Shown here piece after piece: positions 1 through 9,341 of a stretch of 64,000 bases of DNA. The position numbers and the translations under genes are program-made. How positions within the stretch are numbered: position 1 is the stretch's first letter; the number at the start of each line of letters is the position of its first letter. The notes below the pieces were generated by a model, which worked only from the letters and a program-made list of their open reading frames with translations, searched no databases and was not told the DNA's origin. The stretch spans positions 7,795,001-7,859,000 of the forward strand of contig NZ_CP023865.1 in assembly GCF_003711105.1 (NCBI RefSeq), given 5' to 3'. The stretch comes from Actinoplanes teichomyceticus ATCC 31121 (lineage in GTDB: Bacteria; Actinomycetota; Actinomycetes; Mycobacteriales; Micromonosporaceae).

Positions 1-567
1 GGGCTGCGCCGCGCCGGCCTCGACCAGGATCTGGCCGAGCGGCTGGCGCTGCTCGGCGACCGGCTCGGGCGCCGGGCGCGCGGCGGGCGGCTCCGGCAGC
101 GGGACCGGCGCCTCGGCGGGGGCCGCGGCGGCGGGCGCGGGGGCCGCGGCGGCCGGCGCCGCGGCGGGCGCGCCGTCCGACGGCGCGTTCATCTGCGCGT
201 GGACCTTCGTGATGATGCTGTCGATGTCGACCTCGTCCTCGGTGCCCTTCTCCTCGATCGAGGAGAGCAGGGCCCGGACGCCGTCGATGGTCAGGAGCAA
301 CGTGGTGATGGTCTCCGGCGTGACGGGCTGGACGCCGTCGCGCAACCGGGAGAGCAACGACTCACCGGCGTGCGCCAGCTTCTCCAGCCGGGAGAACGCC
401 AGGAACCCACTGGTGCCCTTGATGGTGTGGATCGCCCGGAAGATCCGGGAGATCAGGTCACGCGAGTCCGGTTCCTGCTCGAGGCTCACGAGGTCCCGGT
501 CGATCTGATCCAGGTTCTCGTGCGACTCCATCAGGAATTCGCCGACGATCTCGCCAAGGTCTTCCAC
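1..567 (-). CDS. cheA: Chemotaxis histidine kinase CheA, N-terminal part (cut by window edge)
   Basis: Only the first 189 codons are present; the gene runs off the left edge. Residues 1-105 form an Hpt (P1) domain with the CheA phospho-acceptor context RAIHTIKGTSGFL, the histidine being about residue 47. A long Ala/Pro-rich linker follows (about residues 130-175), ending in GQILVEAG. The kinase would autophosphorylate and pass phosphate to CheY/CheB in the chemoreceptor array. The GTG start at 567 is chosen because AGGAGG lies just upstream. An OmpR-type regulator lies 91 bp upstream on the same strand. Dimerisation, ATPase and CheW-like domains are outside the window, so full CheA identity is inferred from P1 alone. 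Confidence 0.88.
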   Translation of the reverse strand, partial: MEDLGEIVGEFLMESHENLDQIDRDLVSLEQEPDSRDLISRIFRAIHTIKGTSGFLAFSRLEKLAHAGESLLSRLRDGVQPVTPETITTLLLTIDGVRALLSSIEEKGTEDEVDIDSIITKVHAQMNAPSDGAPAAAPAAAAPAPAAAAPAEAPVPLPEPPAARPAPEPVAEQRQPLGQILVEAGAAQP

Positions 568-658
568 GTCAACTACCTCCTGCTCGGCTTCACAGCACTC
601 ATCGACCCCGACGGTCGCCAACTGAGAAGACTCGCCCGGTACGCCTGGTTGCCAGTTG

Positions 659-1357
659 TCAGGCCTCGCCGCCCGGGCGCCGGTAGCGGTAGCCGAACCC
701 GCGGACCGACTCGATCGGCGACTCGTCCGGGTCGGACCAGCCGAGCTTGCGCCGCAGCCGCAGCACCGCGAACTTGACCCGCTCCTGGCCGATGCCGGTC
801 GGGTCGTCCCACGCCTGGGTCAGCAGCTGGTTCGGCGAGAGCACCGCGCCGGCGTGCCGGACCAGCGCGTTGAGCAGGCGGAACTCGGTCGGCGTGAGGC
901 GCTTCTCCTCCCCCTTGACGTAGACCCGGCGCTTGGTCGGATCGAGGTGGACCAGGCCGTCGTCGTAGATCTGGCTGGCCCAGTTGCTCTGGCCGCTGGA
1001 CGAGCGGCGCAGCAGCGCCTCCACCCGGGCCAGCAGCTCGTTGTTGGCGAACGGTTTGGTCAGGTAGTCGTCGGCGCCGCCACGCAGCCCGCGGACCTTC
1101 TCCGCCTCCTGGCCGTGCGCGGTGAGCACCAGGACCGGCACGTCGGACACGTCGCGCAGCCGCTCCAGCACCTGCCAGCCGTCCATCTCCGGCAGCCCCA
1201 CGTCGAGCACCACCAGGTCGGGATGCTCGGCGTACGCCTCCTTCAGGCCGGAGCGGCCGTCCGCGGCATGCGCCACCTCGTACCCGGCGCGGCTGAACAG
1301 CAGCCGCAGGGCGAGTGCGATGTCCGGGTCGTCCTCGACCACGAGTAGGCGACTCAT
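659..1357 (-). CDS. OmpR/PhoB-type DNA-binding response regulator
   Basis: A 232-residue two-component regulator. The receiver domain (about 1-115) has the acidic pair near residues 9-10, the phospho-acceptor Asp52 in VVLDVGLPEMDG, Thr79 and the switch Lys101 in LTKPF. A winged-helix effector domain (about 130-230) ends in the typical FGYRYR wing. No histidine kinase of the classical type is adjacent; the next gene downstream is cheA, so phosphate could come from CheA or from an unlinked kinase (inference). The usual length and intact acceptor residues suggest a functional phosphorylation-dependent transcription factor. Target genes are unknown. Confidence 0.93.
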   Translation of the reverse strand: MSRLLVVEDDPDIALALRLLFSRAGYEVAHAADGRSGLKEAYAEHPDLVVLDVGLPEMDGWQVLERLRDVSDVPVLVLTAHGQEAEKVRGLRGGADDYLTKPFANNELLARVEALLRRSSSGQSNWASQIYDDGLVHLDPTKRRVYVKGEEKRLTPTEFRLLNALVRHAGAVLSPNQLLTQAWDDPTGIGQERVKFAVLRLRRKLGWSDPDESPIESVRGFGYRYRRPGGEA

Positions 1358-1812
1358 CGTGTGCTCACCCTGCCCCCAACCCGCGCTCGCGCCCGTTCTC
1401 GGGCACGGCCGAATCCCCTCGCGCTCGCCCCGAGCGCCGGGAAGTCGGTGTCTTGCCTGGCACCGTCCGCGCGACCGCGAACGGGAGAAATTCGAAGGCG
1501 CAAAAACACCATAGCGTGATGTGTTCGCCTATTTACGGACAGTGACAGTCTAGCGGGCAACGGCCTGGCCCACGGCCGGTCCACGAGGATCTTCGGCCAA
1601 CACCGATGCGCGGCGGGGCGCCGGCGGGGCGCCGGCGGGTCGGCCCGCGGGGGCGCGCGGCGGGTCGGCCCCCGCGGGCCCGCCCATCCCCCCAGGATTT
1701 CACGTCGGCTACGGCTTTTCTGCCGTTCCGCGAAAGATGTGACACGCGGCGAAGTACGGGGTCCGATATCCCTGGTGGACGAATCGCGTCCACACGGATC
1801 CGGAGGAAACCC
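1358..1812. other. Intergenic region between divergent response regulator and CAP gene
   Basis: 455 bp without a convincing gene. Positions about 1490-1550 are noticeably AT-richer than the surroundings and are a plausible place for the regulator's promoter, but no clear -35/-10 pair stands out. Positions about 1605-1685 are extremely GC-rich with short direct repeats of GGCGGGGCGCC and of GCGGGTCGGCCC. A ribosome binding site (CGGAGGA at about 1801-1807) precedes the CAP gene. No riboswitch core was recognised. Confidence 0.5.
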
Positions 1813-2484
1813 GTGTTCGACAAGGTGGTACGCCGTGCCTCCGCGCTCGTGGCCGCGCCCGCACTGATCGCCCTGCCCGCCGCGCTGTTCGCCCTGCCGC
1901 ACGCGGTCAGCGCCCAGGGACCGGTGGTCCCGAACCGCCCGCCGAGCCCGCCGCAGCCGACGGTCACCGTCACCGCGTCTCACTCGCCGGTGACGTCACC
2001 CGGTCCGGCGACCACATCGCGCACCCCGGCCGCCCCGATCACGCCGAACATCGCCGCCGCGCCCGCCGGCGCGGCCACCCCGGATCCGGAGAAGGCCCGC
2101 GCCCGCACCCTGATGCACCAGGTCATCCGGCTGACCAACCGGGAACGCGTGGCGGCCGGCTGTCCCCGGCTCACCGTGGACCACGAGCTGATCGTGGCGT
2201 CCGTGGCGCAGAGCTACTACATGGCCCGGACCCGGCTGTTCAGCCACGTCTGGCGGGACGGCTCGACGTTCGCCATGCGCGCCCGGCGAGCCGGCTACCG
2301 TGCGCCCGCCGGGGAGAACATCGCCTGGGGCTACCCGACCGCGGCCGAGGTGATGCGGGCCTGGATGGCCAGCCCGGGACACCGGGCGAACATCCTCAAC
2401 TGCGAGGCCCGGAAGATCGGCGCCGCCATCGTGTACGCCTCGGACGGCACGCCGTACTACACCCAGGCGTTCGGCTGGCAGTGA
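1813..2484 (+). CDS. Secreted CAP/SCP-domain protein (YkwD-like)
   Basis: 223 residues starting at a GTG placed right after CGGAGGA; a longer in-frame reading upstream lacks a ribosome site. Residues 1-36 are a Sec signal peptide (basic VVRR, hydrophobic core, cleavage near AVSA-QG). A Pro/Thr/Ala-rich linker (37-100) leads to a CAP domain with family blocks LTNRERVAAG, GENIAWG, SPGHRANILN and YTQAFGW. The histidines in FSHVW and PGHR are the usual metal-site positions. CAP proteins act outside the cell; bacterial members have few known activities, so substrate and function are unknown. Two cysteines (AGCPRL, ILNCEA) could form a disulfide. Confidence 0.9.
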   Translation: MFDKVVRRASALVAAPALIALPAALFALPHAVSAQGPVVPNRPPSPPQPTVTVTASHSPVTSPGPATTSRTPAAPITPNIAAAPAGAATPDPEKARARTLMHQVIRLTNRERVAAGCPRLTVDHELIVASVAQSYYMARTRLFSHVWRDGSTFAMRARRAGYRAPAGENIAWGYPTAAEVMRAWMASPGHRANILNCEARKIGAAIVYASDGTPYYTQAFGWQ

Positions 2485-2493
2485 CCGGCGCGC

Positions 2494-3570
2494 TCAGAGC
2501 CCGCAGTTGATCAGAACCGGCTCGGGGTGCAGTTCGACGCCGAACCGCTCGCGCACCCCGTCCCGGATGATCCGGGCCAGGTCCAGCAGCGCGGCCGTGT
2601 CACCGGAGCCGCGGTTGGTCAGCGCCAGCGTGTGCTTGGTCGAGATGGAGACCCCGGCCCCGGCGAAGCCCTTGGGGAACCCGGCCTGCTCGATCAGCCA
2701 GGCCGCCGGGATCTTCACCGTGCCGTCGGCGCCCGGCCAGTGCGGCATCTCGCCGCGCGCCGCGGTCAGCTCGGCGAAGAACGCGGCGCCGACCACCGGG
2801 TTGGTGAAGAACGAGCCGACCGACCAGGTGTCGCGGTCCTCCGGGTCGAGCACCATGCCCTTGCCGGCGCGCAGCTTCAGCACGGTCTGCCGGGCCTGCT
2901 CCAGGGGCACCCGGTCACCGGCCTCGACGCCCAGCCGGCGGGCCAGCTCGGCGTACCGGATCGGGGCCGAGCGCCCGTCCCGGCGCAGCCGGAAGTCGAC
3001 CGCGGTGACCAGGTAGCGGTCGTTGTGCTTGAACACGCTGGAGCGGTAGCCGAAACGGCACTCGGCGGGCGTCATCACCAGCTGCTCGTCGGACACCCGG
3101 TCGTAGGCGTGCACCGCCGCGATGGTGTGCGCCACCTCCTGCCCGTACGCCCCGACGTTCTGGATCGGGGTGGCGCCGGCCGAGCCGGGAATGCCGGACA
3201 GGCACTCGACGCCGGACCAGCCGTTGCTCACCGCGTATCCGACGAAGTCGTCCCACGGCTCGCCGGCCGCGGCCCGGACCACGACCTCCCCGGCGTCCTG
3301 CGCCACCACCCGGACGCCACGGTTGCGCAGCAGCAACACCTCGCCGTCGAAGCCGGCGTCGCCGATCACGACGTTGCTGCCACCGGCGAGAACCAGGATC
3401 CGGCGTCCCTCGACGGTGGCTTCACGCACCGCGCCGACCGCTTCGTCCGTGTCGACCGCCGTGGTCACCGTGCCGGCCGGCCCGCCGAGGCGTAGCGTCG
3501 TGTAAGCCGCCAGCACGCGGCCCGCAGCCGGGGATGTGTCAGTCAGATGATCGGCATATGCGTCGGGCAC
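2494..3570 (-). CDS. murB: UDP-N-acetylenolpyruvoylglucosamine reductase MurB
   Basis: Reduces UDP-GlcNAc-enolpyruvate to UDP-MurNAc with NADPH and FAD in cytosolic peptidoglycan precursor synthesis. Diagnostic blocks are LAGGSNVVIGD (FAD pyrophosphate loop), GIPGSAGATPIQNVGAYG (FAD domain), the type-I tyrosine loop FGYRSSVFK, the proton-donor serine in SVGSFFTNP, and the C-terminal glutamate in HPEPVL. About 358 residues, normal for actinobacterial type-I MurB. The GTG at 3570 has TAGGGTGAAC upstream; a GTG three codons earlier (3579) is also possible. It is divergent from the DinB-like gene, with about 90 bp shared for both promoters. Confidence 0.96.
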   Translation of the reverse strand: MPDAYADHLTDTSPAAGRVLAAYTTLRLGGPAGTVTTAVDTDEAVGAVREATVEGRRILVLAGGSNVVIGDAGFDGEVLLLRNRGVRVVAQDAGEVVVRAAAGEPWDDFVGYAVSNGWSGVECLSGIPGSAGATPIQNVGAYGQEVAHTIAAVHAYDRVSDEQLVMTPAECRFGYRSSVFKHNDRYLVTAVDFRLRRDGRSAPIRYAELARRLGVEAGDRVPLEQARQTVLKLRAGKGMVLDPEDRDTWSVGSFFTNPVVGAAFFAELTAARGEMPHWPGADGTVKIPAAWLIEQAGFPKGFAGAGVSISTKHTLALTNRGSGDTAALLDLARIIRDGVRERFGVELHPEPVLINCGL

Positions 3571-3661
3571 GACGTTCACCCTAAGCTCATAGCGGGCAGA
3601 GTGATTCACCGGCGGGGGAGAGTGAAGCACCGGCGGTCCGGCCGAGCGGGAGACGACTGCG

Positions 3662-4423
3662 ATGAACAGGTTGCACGCGACCAAGGACTTCTGGCTGGCG
3701 GCGCTGCGCGCCGACGGCCCGGCCCTGTGGGACGCCGTCGCCGAGACCGGGCCGGACACACCCGTGCCGGAGGTGCCCGGCTGGACCACCGCGGACCTGG
3801 CGTACCACGTGACCGATTCGCTGCGCTGGGTGCGCGCCATGATCGCCCGCGGGGTGACCGACCGCCCCGGGCCGCAGACCGCGCCGGACACCCGGCCGGC
3901 GTGGGGCGAGGCGCTCGACCAGCTGCGCCGGGAGCTGACCGGCACGATCGAGACGCTGGAGGCGCTCGACCCGGACCTCCCGGCGTGGAACTGGGCGCCC
4001 CAGCCGAAACGGGCGGTCTTCTGGGACCGGCGGATCGCGCACGAGGTGTCGGTGCACCGGTGGGACGCCGAGGCGGCCGCCGGACGCCCGACCCCGATCG
4101 AGACGAAGCTGGCCACCGACGGGGTGGCCGAGATCCTGGACACCTGGCTGCCGGCCGGCCGCCGGCAGGGCCCGACCGATCTGCACGGGGTGGTCCACCT
4201 GGTCGGCACCGACGCCGAGCAGGAGTGGTTCGTCCGGCTGCGCGGCGCGGGCATCGCGCTGCTGGACACCGGGACGATCCTGGACACCGACGACCACCAC
4301 GCCCGGGCGAAGGCCATCGGCACCGCCAGCGACCTCCAGCTGGCCCTGATGGGCCGCACACGTCTGGACCACCTGGCCCTGACCGGCGACCCCCGCCTCA
4401 TCCAGGCCCTGCGAACCGGCTGA
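3662..4423 (+). CDS. Maleylpyruvate isomerase family mycothiol-dependent protein (DinB-like)
   Basis: 253 residues with an N-terminal four-helix DinB/MDMPI bundle. Histidines in [12 protein letters not shown] and in [12 protein letters not shown] fit the metal-binding triad of the mycothiol-dependent maleylpyruvate isomerase family. The C-terminal about 90 residues match the small alpha/beta domain (SCP2-like) seen in this family. Members transfer or isomerise using mycothiol, but most actinobacterial paralogues have no assigned substrate, so isomerase activity itself is not claimed. It is divergent from murB. The presence of mshD later in the window fits mycothiol use. Confidence 0.82.
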   Translation: MNRLHATKDFWLAALRADGPALWDAVAETGPDTPVPEVPGWTTADLAYHVTDSLRWVRAMIARGVTDRPGPQTAPDTRPAWGEALDQLRRELTGTIETLEALDPDLPAWNWAPQPKRAVFWDRRIAHEVSVHRWDAEAAAGRPTPIETKLATDGVAEILDTWLPAGRRQGPTDLHGVVHLVGTDAEQEWFVRLRGAGIALLDTGTILDTDDHHARAKAIGTASDLQLALMGRTRLDHLALTGDPRLIQALRTG

Positions 4424-4557
4424 CCACGCCGGCCCCGACACCCGCGATGCGCCACCGATGAGTGCAGCCGAGCCAGCACAGCCGCCAAGCCCGACCGAGC
4501 CGGCACAGCCGCGAAGCCGAGACGGCCGCGCTGGTCCAGGGCCGGACGGCCCTATGA

Positions 4558-4569
4558 TGAACCGGTTAA
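4558..4569 (+). promoter_or_regulatory. Candidate LacI-family operator in front of the GH1 gene
   Basis: TGAACCGGTTAA is palindromic at 10 of 12 positions with the central CG typical of LacI-family operators. It directly follows TATGAT (4553-4558), a good -10 hexamer, and lies 30 bp before the beta-glucosidase start. A LacI-family regulator follows the GH1 gene. Cognate binding is inference. Confidence 0.4.
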
Positions 4570-4598
4570 GCTCAGTGGATCAAGGAAGCGGTGAAGAC

Positions 4599-6002
4599 AT
4601 GACGGCAACCGTCACGTCCACGTCGGCCCAGCCGGCGCGTGCGGGGATCACCTTCCCCGACGGCTTCATCTGGGGCGCGGCCACGGCCTCGTACCAGATC
4701 GAGGGGGCGGTGCGGGAGGACGGCCGCGGGCCGTCCATCTGGGACACCTTCAGCCGTACGCCCGGGAAGGTGTACGCCGGTCACACCGGTGACGTCGCGT
4801 GCGACCACTACCACCGGTACGCCGAGGACGTGGCGCTGATGGCCGACCTCGGCCTGGCCTCGTACCGGTTCTCGGTCGCCTGGCCGCGGATCCGCCCGGA
4901 CGGCACCGGCCCGGTCAACATCAAGGGACTGGACTTCTACGACCGGCTCACCGACGAGCTGCTCGGCAAGGGCATCGACCCCGTGGTCACGCTGTACCAC
5001 TGGGACCTGCCGCAGACCCTGGAGGACCGGGGCGGCTGGACCAGCCGGGCGACCGCCGAGGCCTTCGCCGAGTACGCCGAGGTGGTGTACCGCCGGCTCG
5101 GCGACCGGGTGGCCACCTGGACCACCCTGAACGAGCCGTGGTGCTCCGCCTACCTGGGCTACGGCTCCGGCATCCACGCCCCGGGCGTGCGCAACCCGGC
5201 GGCCGCCCTGTCCGCCGTGCACCACCTGCTGCTCGGTCACGGGCTGGCGACGCAGGCGCTGCGGGCGGCCGGCGCGCGGCAGATCAGCATCACGCTGAAC
5301 CCGTGCGAGGTGTCCCCGCTCGACCCGGCGAACCCGGCCGACCGGGACGCGGCCCGCCTGATCGACGGGCTGGCCAACCGGATCTTCCTGGACCCGCTGC
5401 TGCGCGGCCGGTACCCGGCGGACGTCCTGGAGCACATCTCCCGGCTGACCGACCTGGCGTACATCCAGGAAGGCGATCTGGAGATCATCAACCAGCCGAT
5501 CGACGTGCTGGGGATCAACTTCTACAACCCGTCGTACGTCTCGGCGAAGCCGGGCGCGCCCGGCTCGCCGGACTACCCGGGCAGCGAGGGCATCGCGTTC
5601 CGCCCGCCGGTCGGCCCGGTCACCGACATGAACTGGCAGATCGAGCCGGCCGGGCTGACCCGGCTGCTCACCCGCCTGCACCGGGACTACCCGGGCACCC
5701 CGCTGATGATCACCGAGAACGGCGCCGCCTACCCGGACGGCCCGTCGGACAGCGGCGAGGTCGCCGACCTGCGGCGGATCGAGTACGTGGACGGCCACCT
5801 GCGCGCCTGCCACGACGCCCTGGCCGCCGGAGTGGATCTGCGGGGATACTTCCTCTGGTCCCTGATGGACAACTTCGAATGGGCCGAGGGGTACCGCAAG
5901 CGCTTCGGTATCGTGCACGTCGACTACACGACGCAGCAGCGTGTGCTCAAGGACAGCGCGAAGTGGTACCGCGAGGTGATCCGGCGTAACGGCCTGGAGT
6001 GA
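4599..6002 (+). CDS. GH1 beta-glucosidase (BglC-like)
   Basis: 467 residues, start chosen at the ATG at 4599 behind AAGGAAG; an upstream in-frame extension is non-conserved sequence. The fold is a single GH1 (beta/alpha)8 barrel. The N-terminal signature is [15 protein letters not shown], the acid/base is Glu179 in TLNEPW, and the nucleophile is Glu373 in ITENGAA. No signal peptide, so it is cytoplasmic and would hydrolyse imported cellobiose or other beta-glucosides to glucose. The LacI-family regulator starts 21 bp downstream, a bglC-cebR-like arrangement, but no cebEFG-type sugar ABC transporter is present here. Confidence 0.95.
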   Translation: MTATVTSTSAQPARAGITFPDGFIWGAATASYQIEGAVREDGRGPSIWDTFSRTPGKVYAGHTGDVACDHYHRYAEDVALMADLGLASYRFSVAWPRIRPDGTGPVNIKGLDFYDRLTDELLGKGIDPVVTLYHWDLPQTLEDRGGWTSRATAEAFAEYAEVVYRRLGDRVATWTTLNEPWCSAYLGYGSGIHAPGVRNPAAALSAVHHLLLGHGLATQALRAAGARQISITLNPCEVSPLDPANPADRDAARLIDGLANRIFLDPLLRGRYPADVLEHISRLTDLAYIQEGDLEIINQPIDVLGINFYNPSYVSAKPGAPGSPDYPGSEGIAFRPPVGPVTDMNWQIEPAGLTRLLTRLHRDYPGTPLMITENGAAYPDGPSDSGEVADLRRIEYVDGHLRACHDALAAGVDLRGYFLWSLMDNFEWAEGYRKRFGIVHVDYTTQQRVLKDSAKWYREVIRRNGLE

Positions 6003-6023
6003 TCCCGATGTGAGGAGCGTTCT

Positions 6024-7037
6024 GTGACGACGCGGGAGCGGCCGACCCTGGAGGCGGTGGCCCGGCGTGCCGGGGTCTCCCGCGCGACCGTCTCCCGCGT
6101 CGTCAACGGCTCGACCACGGTGGCCGCCACCATCCGGGAGGCGGTCACCCGGGCGGTCGACGAGCTGGGGTACGTGCCGAACCAGGCCGCCCGGAGCCTG
6201 GTCACCCAGCGGACCGACTCGATCGCGCTGATCCTGCCGGAGACGGCGAACCGGGTCTTCTCCGACGATCTGTTCTTCCCGGCCATCATCCGCGGGGTCG
6301 GCACCGAGCTGGAGGCGGCCGACAAGCAGCTCGTGCTGATGATGACCGGCTCCGAGGCCGGTCATCACCGGGTCGAGCGGTACGCGGTGGCCGGCCACGT
6401 CGACGGGGTCATGTTCGCCTCGATCCACGGCGCCGACCCGCTGCCCGGGGCGCTGGCCCGGCGCGGCATCCCGGTGGTCTGCAGCGGTCGCCCGATGAAC
6501 GCCGGGACCCCGGTGCCGTACGTCGACGTCGACCACGCCGGTGGGGTGGCCGCCGCGGTCCGGCATCTGATCGCCACCGGCCGGCAGCGGATCGCCACCA
6601 TCGCCGGCCCGCAGGACATGGTGGCCGGCATCGAGCGCCTCGCCGGGTACACCGGCACGCTGCGCGAGGCCGGGCGCCCGGAGATCGTGGTGGCCGGGGA
6701 CTTCACCCGGGAGTCCGGGATCGAGGGGATGCGCGCGCTGCTCGCCCGGGAGCCGTCGCTGGACGCGGTCTTCGTCGCCTCCGACCTGATGGCGCACGGC
6801 GCGCTGCTGGCGTTGCGGGAGGCCGGGCGCCGGGTGCCGGACGACGTCGCGGTGATCGGCTTCGACGACTTCGAGATCAGCCGGTACAGCGATCCCCCGC
6901 TGACCACGGTCCGCCAGCCGATCGCCGAGATGGGCCGTACCCTGGCCCGCCAGATGCTCCGGCTGGTCGGTGGCGGGACCGAGCTACCCGAGCCGGTCGT
7001 CCTGCCCACCGAACTGATCGTCCGCGACTCCGCCTGA
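6024..7037 (+). CDS. LacI-family transcriptional regulator (CebR-like)
   Basis: 337 residues. The N-terminal LacI helix-turn-helix (about 5-55) has AGVSRATVSRVVNGS and the hinge helix NQAARSLVTQ. The periplasmic-binding-protein-like effector domain (about 60-335) ends in the region TTVRQPIAEMGR. The start is GTG behind GTGAGGAGCG. It probably represses the GH1 gene upstream and is relieved by a beta-glucoside such as cellobiose. The similarity to CebR regulators that recognise TGGGAGCGCTCCCA is a recollection of family sequences, not a search. One perfect copy of that box occurs in the window, at 30148, before a GH94 gene. Confidence 0.9.
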   Translation: MTTRERPTLEAVARRAGVSRATVSRVVNGSTTVAATIREAVTRAVDELGYVPNQAARSLVTQRTDSIALILPETANRVFSDDLFFPAIIRGVGTELEAADKQLVLMMTGSEAGHHRVERYAVAGHVDGVMFASIHGADPLPGALARRGIPVVCSGRPMNAGTPVPYVDVDHAGGVAAAVRHLIATGRQRIATIAGPQDMVAGIERLAGYTGTLREAGRPEIVVAGDFTRESGIEGMRALLAREPSLDAVFVASDLMAHGALLALREAGRRVPDDVAVIGFDDFEISRYSDPPLTTVRQPIAEMGRTLARQMLRLVGGGTELPEPVVLPTELIVRDSA

Positions 7038-7119
7038 CCCGCACCGGCCACGACCCCGGCGGGGCGGCGGACCCGCGCCCGCGGCCCACCCGCGACTTGC
7101 GGACCGGCGGGTCACCGGC

Positions 7120-7920
7120 TCACCGCGGGCGGACCGTGGCCACCTCGATCGGCTTGCCGAGCGCGCACCGGGCCAGCAGGGTGGCGCCGGCGATGGCGGC
7201 CGGCATCAGCAGGATCGCGCCGAGCGGGACGAGGAAGGCGCAGAAGACCGCGGCGCCGAAGCCCAGGGTCAGCGGCGTGTTCTTCCCGCCGAGCACCGCG
7301 CGGCGGTGCCGCAGCCGCTGGCCGCGACGCTGGAACGGGACACCGGTCAGCTCCAGGGCGAGCAGCCGGCCACCGACCGCGCCGGCCAGCACCGGAACCA
7401 CCGTCTGGCCGACCACCGGCAGGAAGCCGAGCAGGAAGAGCGGGATGCCGGCCAGGACGGACAGTCCGATCAGGCGCAGCGAGTCGGCCAGGCTGCGGCG
7501 CAGCGCCCGCCAGAAACCGACCTCGACGGCGTCCGGCACGCCACCGAAGCGGTCCTCGACCAGCTCGGAGATCTTCTCGTAGAACGGGTCGCCGATCAGC
7601 AGGGTGACCGCGGTGAACGTGAGGATCCCGAGCAGCAGGGCCAGCCCGAGCAGCCCGGCGCCGGCCAGCACCTCGACGAAGTCCCGCCAGAAGCCGCCCC
7701 AGCCGTCGGCGAACCACGTCACCTTCGCCGACAGGTCCGGCAGGAACCGGATCAGCACGACCAGCCCGGCCGTGTAGAGCGCACCGGAGATCAGCGCCGG
7801 GAGCAGGCCCAGCCCGAGCATCCGCGGATGCCGCAGCACCAGACCCAGCCCACGGCCGAGCAGGGCGGCCCCGGTGGCGAACTGGCGTACCGCGGACAGC
7901 GGCCGATTCGGATCATCCAT
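7120..7920 (-). CDS. EI24/CysZ-family multi-pass membrane protein
   Basis: About 266 residues with at least four hydrophobic stretches (about 38-60, 85-110, 148-180 and 220-245). The blocks LIGDPFYEKISELVE and LGFLPVVGQTVVPVLAGA are characteristic of the EI24 (PF07264) family that includes CysZ. CysZ homologues in proteobacteria move sulfate; the function in actinobacteria is not established, so sulfate transport is only a possibility. ATG at 7920 and the GTG codon just before it are both possible starts. It is convergent with the LacI-family gene. Upstream lies a GC-rich intergenic stretch with a direct repeat. Confidence 0.8.
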   Translation of the reverse strand: MDDPNRPLSAVRQFATGAALLGRGLGLVLRHPRMLGLGLLPALISGALYTAGLVVLIRFLPDLSAKVTWFADGWGGFWRDFVEVLAGAGLLGLALLLGILTFTAVTLLIGDPFYEKISELVEDRFGGVPDAVEVGFWRALRRSLADSLRLIGLSVLAGIPLFLLGFLPVVGQTVVPVLAGAVGGRLLALELTGVPFQRRGQRLRHRRAVLGGKNTPLTLGFGAAVFCAFLVPLGAILLMPAAIAGATLLARCALGKPIEVATVRPR

Positions 7921-8036
7921 CACGAACGGGCAGCTTAGTAGTGCCTGTCCCGTCGCCCGCGGGCACGCGGCTCACGATCCGCCGGCCGCTCGCCACCGCG
8001 GCCCACCGCCGCGGCGGCGCCCACGCTGCCCGTCCG

Positions 8037-8094
8037 GGGCGGCGCGCGGCCGGCCCCGGGGCGGCGCGCGCGGCCGGCCCCCGGGGCGGCGGGG
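8037..8094. repeat. GC-only imperfect direct repeat
   Basis: Two near-identical copies of a block of about 27 bp, built on GCGCGCGGCCGGCCCC and GGGGCGGCG, lie side by side between the EI24 gene and the next membrane protein gene. No coding function is apparent. It could form hairpins or be a slippage product. Confidence 0.5.
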
Positions 8095-8095
8095 C

Positions 8096-8596
8096 CTACC
8101 AGCGGAAGAAGCGGTCCGGGTCGGTGATCGGACGGGGCCTGGAGGGCGACGGGGCAGCGCTCGTGCTCGGTGCGACGCTCTCGGACGGCGTCGGGATGGG
8201 TTCCGGCGGACCGGTGATCTGGGTCGGCGTGGGCACCGGCGGCATGCTCAGCGCCGGCGGGGACGAGGAGGCCGCGGCCGTGGCCGAGGGGGCCGGGGCG
8301 GTCACGGTGACGGTCCTGGTGATCACCCTGCTGCTGATCACCACGACGGGCCGCGGCGCGTCGTTCGCCGTCGTGGCCGGGCGGGCCGGTTGGTCGGTGT
8401 AGCCGTCGGCGGACGGCTCGTCGCGGACCGGGGCCACGCCGAGGGCAGCACTGCCGCCGGCCCCGCCGGTCGCCGGGATGGTGGCGGCGGTGGCGCTGGG
8501 AGACTCGGGCGTGCCCAGCGCCCAGCCGACCACGACGGCGAACGGCAGGCCGATCGCCACAACGCCGAAAAAGACGAATTTCGGGGACAAGCGCAC
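8096..8596 (-). CDS. Membrane-anchored Pro/Ser/Thr-rich protein, unknown function
   Basis: 166 residues with no recognised domain. Residues 7-28 are a hydrophobic segment (FVFFGVVAIGLPFAVVVGWA) that could be an uncleaved anchor. The rest is low-complexity Pro/Ser/Thr/Ala with a Val/Thr patch (VITRTVTVTAPAP), expected outside the membrane, and ends in DRFFRW. Such composition fits a cell-wall-spanning stalk. The start is GTG with a weak ribosome site. It is divergent from an ECF sigma factor, with 229 bp between. Compositional third-position GC bias supports real coding, but the call rests on little else. Confidence 0.6.
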   Translation of the reverse strand: MRLSPKFVFFGVVAIGLPFAVVVGWALGTPESPSATAATIPATGGAGGSAALGVAPVRDEPSADGYTDQPARPATTANDAPRPVVVISSRVITRTVTVTAPAPSATAAASSSPPALSMPPVPTPTQITGPPEPIPTPSESVAPSTSAAPSPSRPRPITDPDRFFRW

Positions 8597-8825
8597 GCCG
8601 ATAACATCGGTGGACAGCAGGAAAAGTTACGGTTTCCGGACATTAATGTACGGAATGGATGCCCATCGCCTCCGCGGCGCGGTCTCGGCGGCGTCGTCGC
8701 CGGGCGGCATCACGTCCGCCGGCCCGGTGCCCAAGATGAACGACCGTTGAACGTCAGCGGCGGCGCGCAGCGGATCCCACCCTCCCGGCGTGTTCCTCCA
8801 CGAGGATCACCCACAGGGAGGGTCA

Positions 8826-9341
8826 ATGGATTTCGAGGAGTTCGCGTCCGCGCGATCACCCGCGTTGCTGCGGTACGCGACGCTGCTCAGCGGGGACCGG
8901 GAGGAGGCCCGGGACATCGTCCAGGAGGTGCTGGCCCGGGCGATGCTGAGATGGCGGCGGATCACCGCGAACGGCGAGCCGTACGGGTACGTCCGCCGGA
9001 TGGTGACCAACGAGTTCCTGTCGCTGTTGCGCCGCCGCCGCCGGATCTCGTTCGTGCCGCTCACCCAGCGGGATCTCGACGGACCGCACGCGCCCGCCGC
9101 GCCCGTCGTGGACGCCGACGGGGAACTGTGGCAGCTGCTCGGGACGCTGCCCAGGCAGCAGCGGGCGGTGATCGTGCTGCGCTACTACGAGGGCCTCACC
9201 GATGCCGAGATCGCCGAGGTGCTCGACTGCCGCCCGAGCACGGTGCGGGGTTACGCCAGCCGGGCGCTCACCACGCTGCGCATCGAACTCACCGACCCGC
9301 CGGCCGGTGTCGTGCCGGCCACCCTGGGGGGACTGCTGTGA
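8826..9341 (+). CDS. SigE-family ECF RNA polymerase sigma factor
   Basis: 171 residues; ATG behind GGGAGGG. Sigma region 2 (about 10-75) contains DREEARDIVQEVLARAMLRW, with the DivQEvl core-binding helix; region 4 (about 110-160) contains LPRQQRAVIVLRYYEGLTDAEIA. The short length and lack of extensions fit the actinobacterial SigE-type ECF family (TIGR02983-like). It would direct RNA polymerase to a small regulon, often in response to envelope stress. The next gene overlaps by 4 bp (GTGA) and encodes a membrane protein, the usual arrangement for a sigma factor and its controlling partner. Confidence 0.92.
   Translation: MDFEEFASARSPALLRYATLLSGDREEARDIVQEVLARAMLRWRRITANGEPYGYVRRMVTNEFLSLLRRRRRISFVPLTQRDLDGPHAPAAPVVDADGELWQLLGTLPRQQRAVIVLRYYEGLTDAEIAEVLDCRPSTVRGYASRALTTLRIELTDPPAGVVPATLGGLL

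Noticed and set aside
3587..4441. Minus-strand frames across the DinB-like gene
   Set aside because: Shadows of the plus-strand gene; no family motifs and opposite codon bias.
6003..6023. GAGGAGCGTTCTG between GH1 and LacI genes as a CebR box
   Set aside because: Only partial match to TGGGAGCGCTCCCA, and the sequence is better explained as the ribosome site of the regulator.
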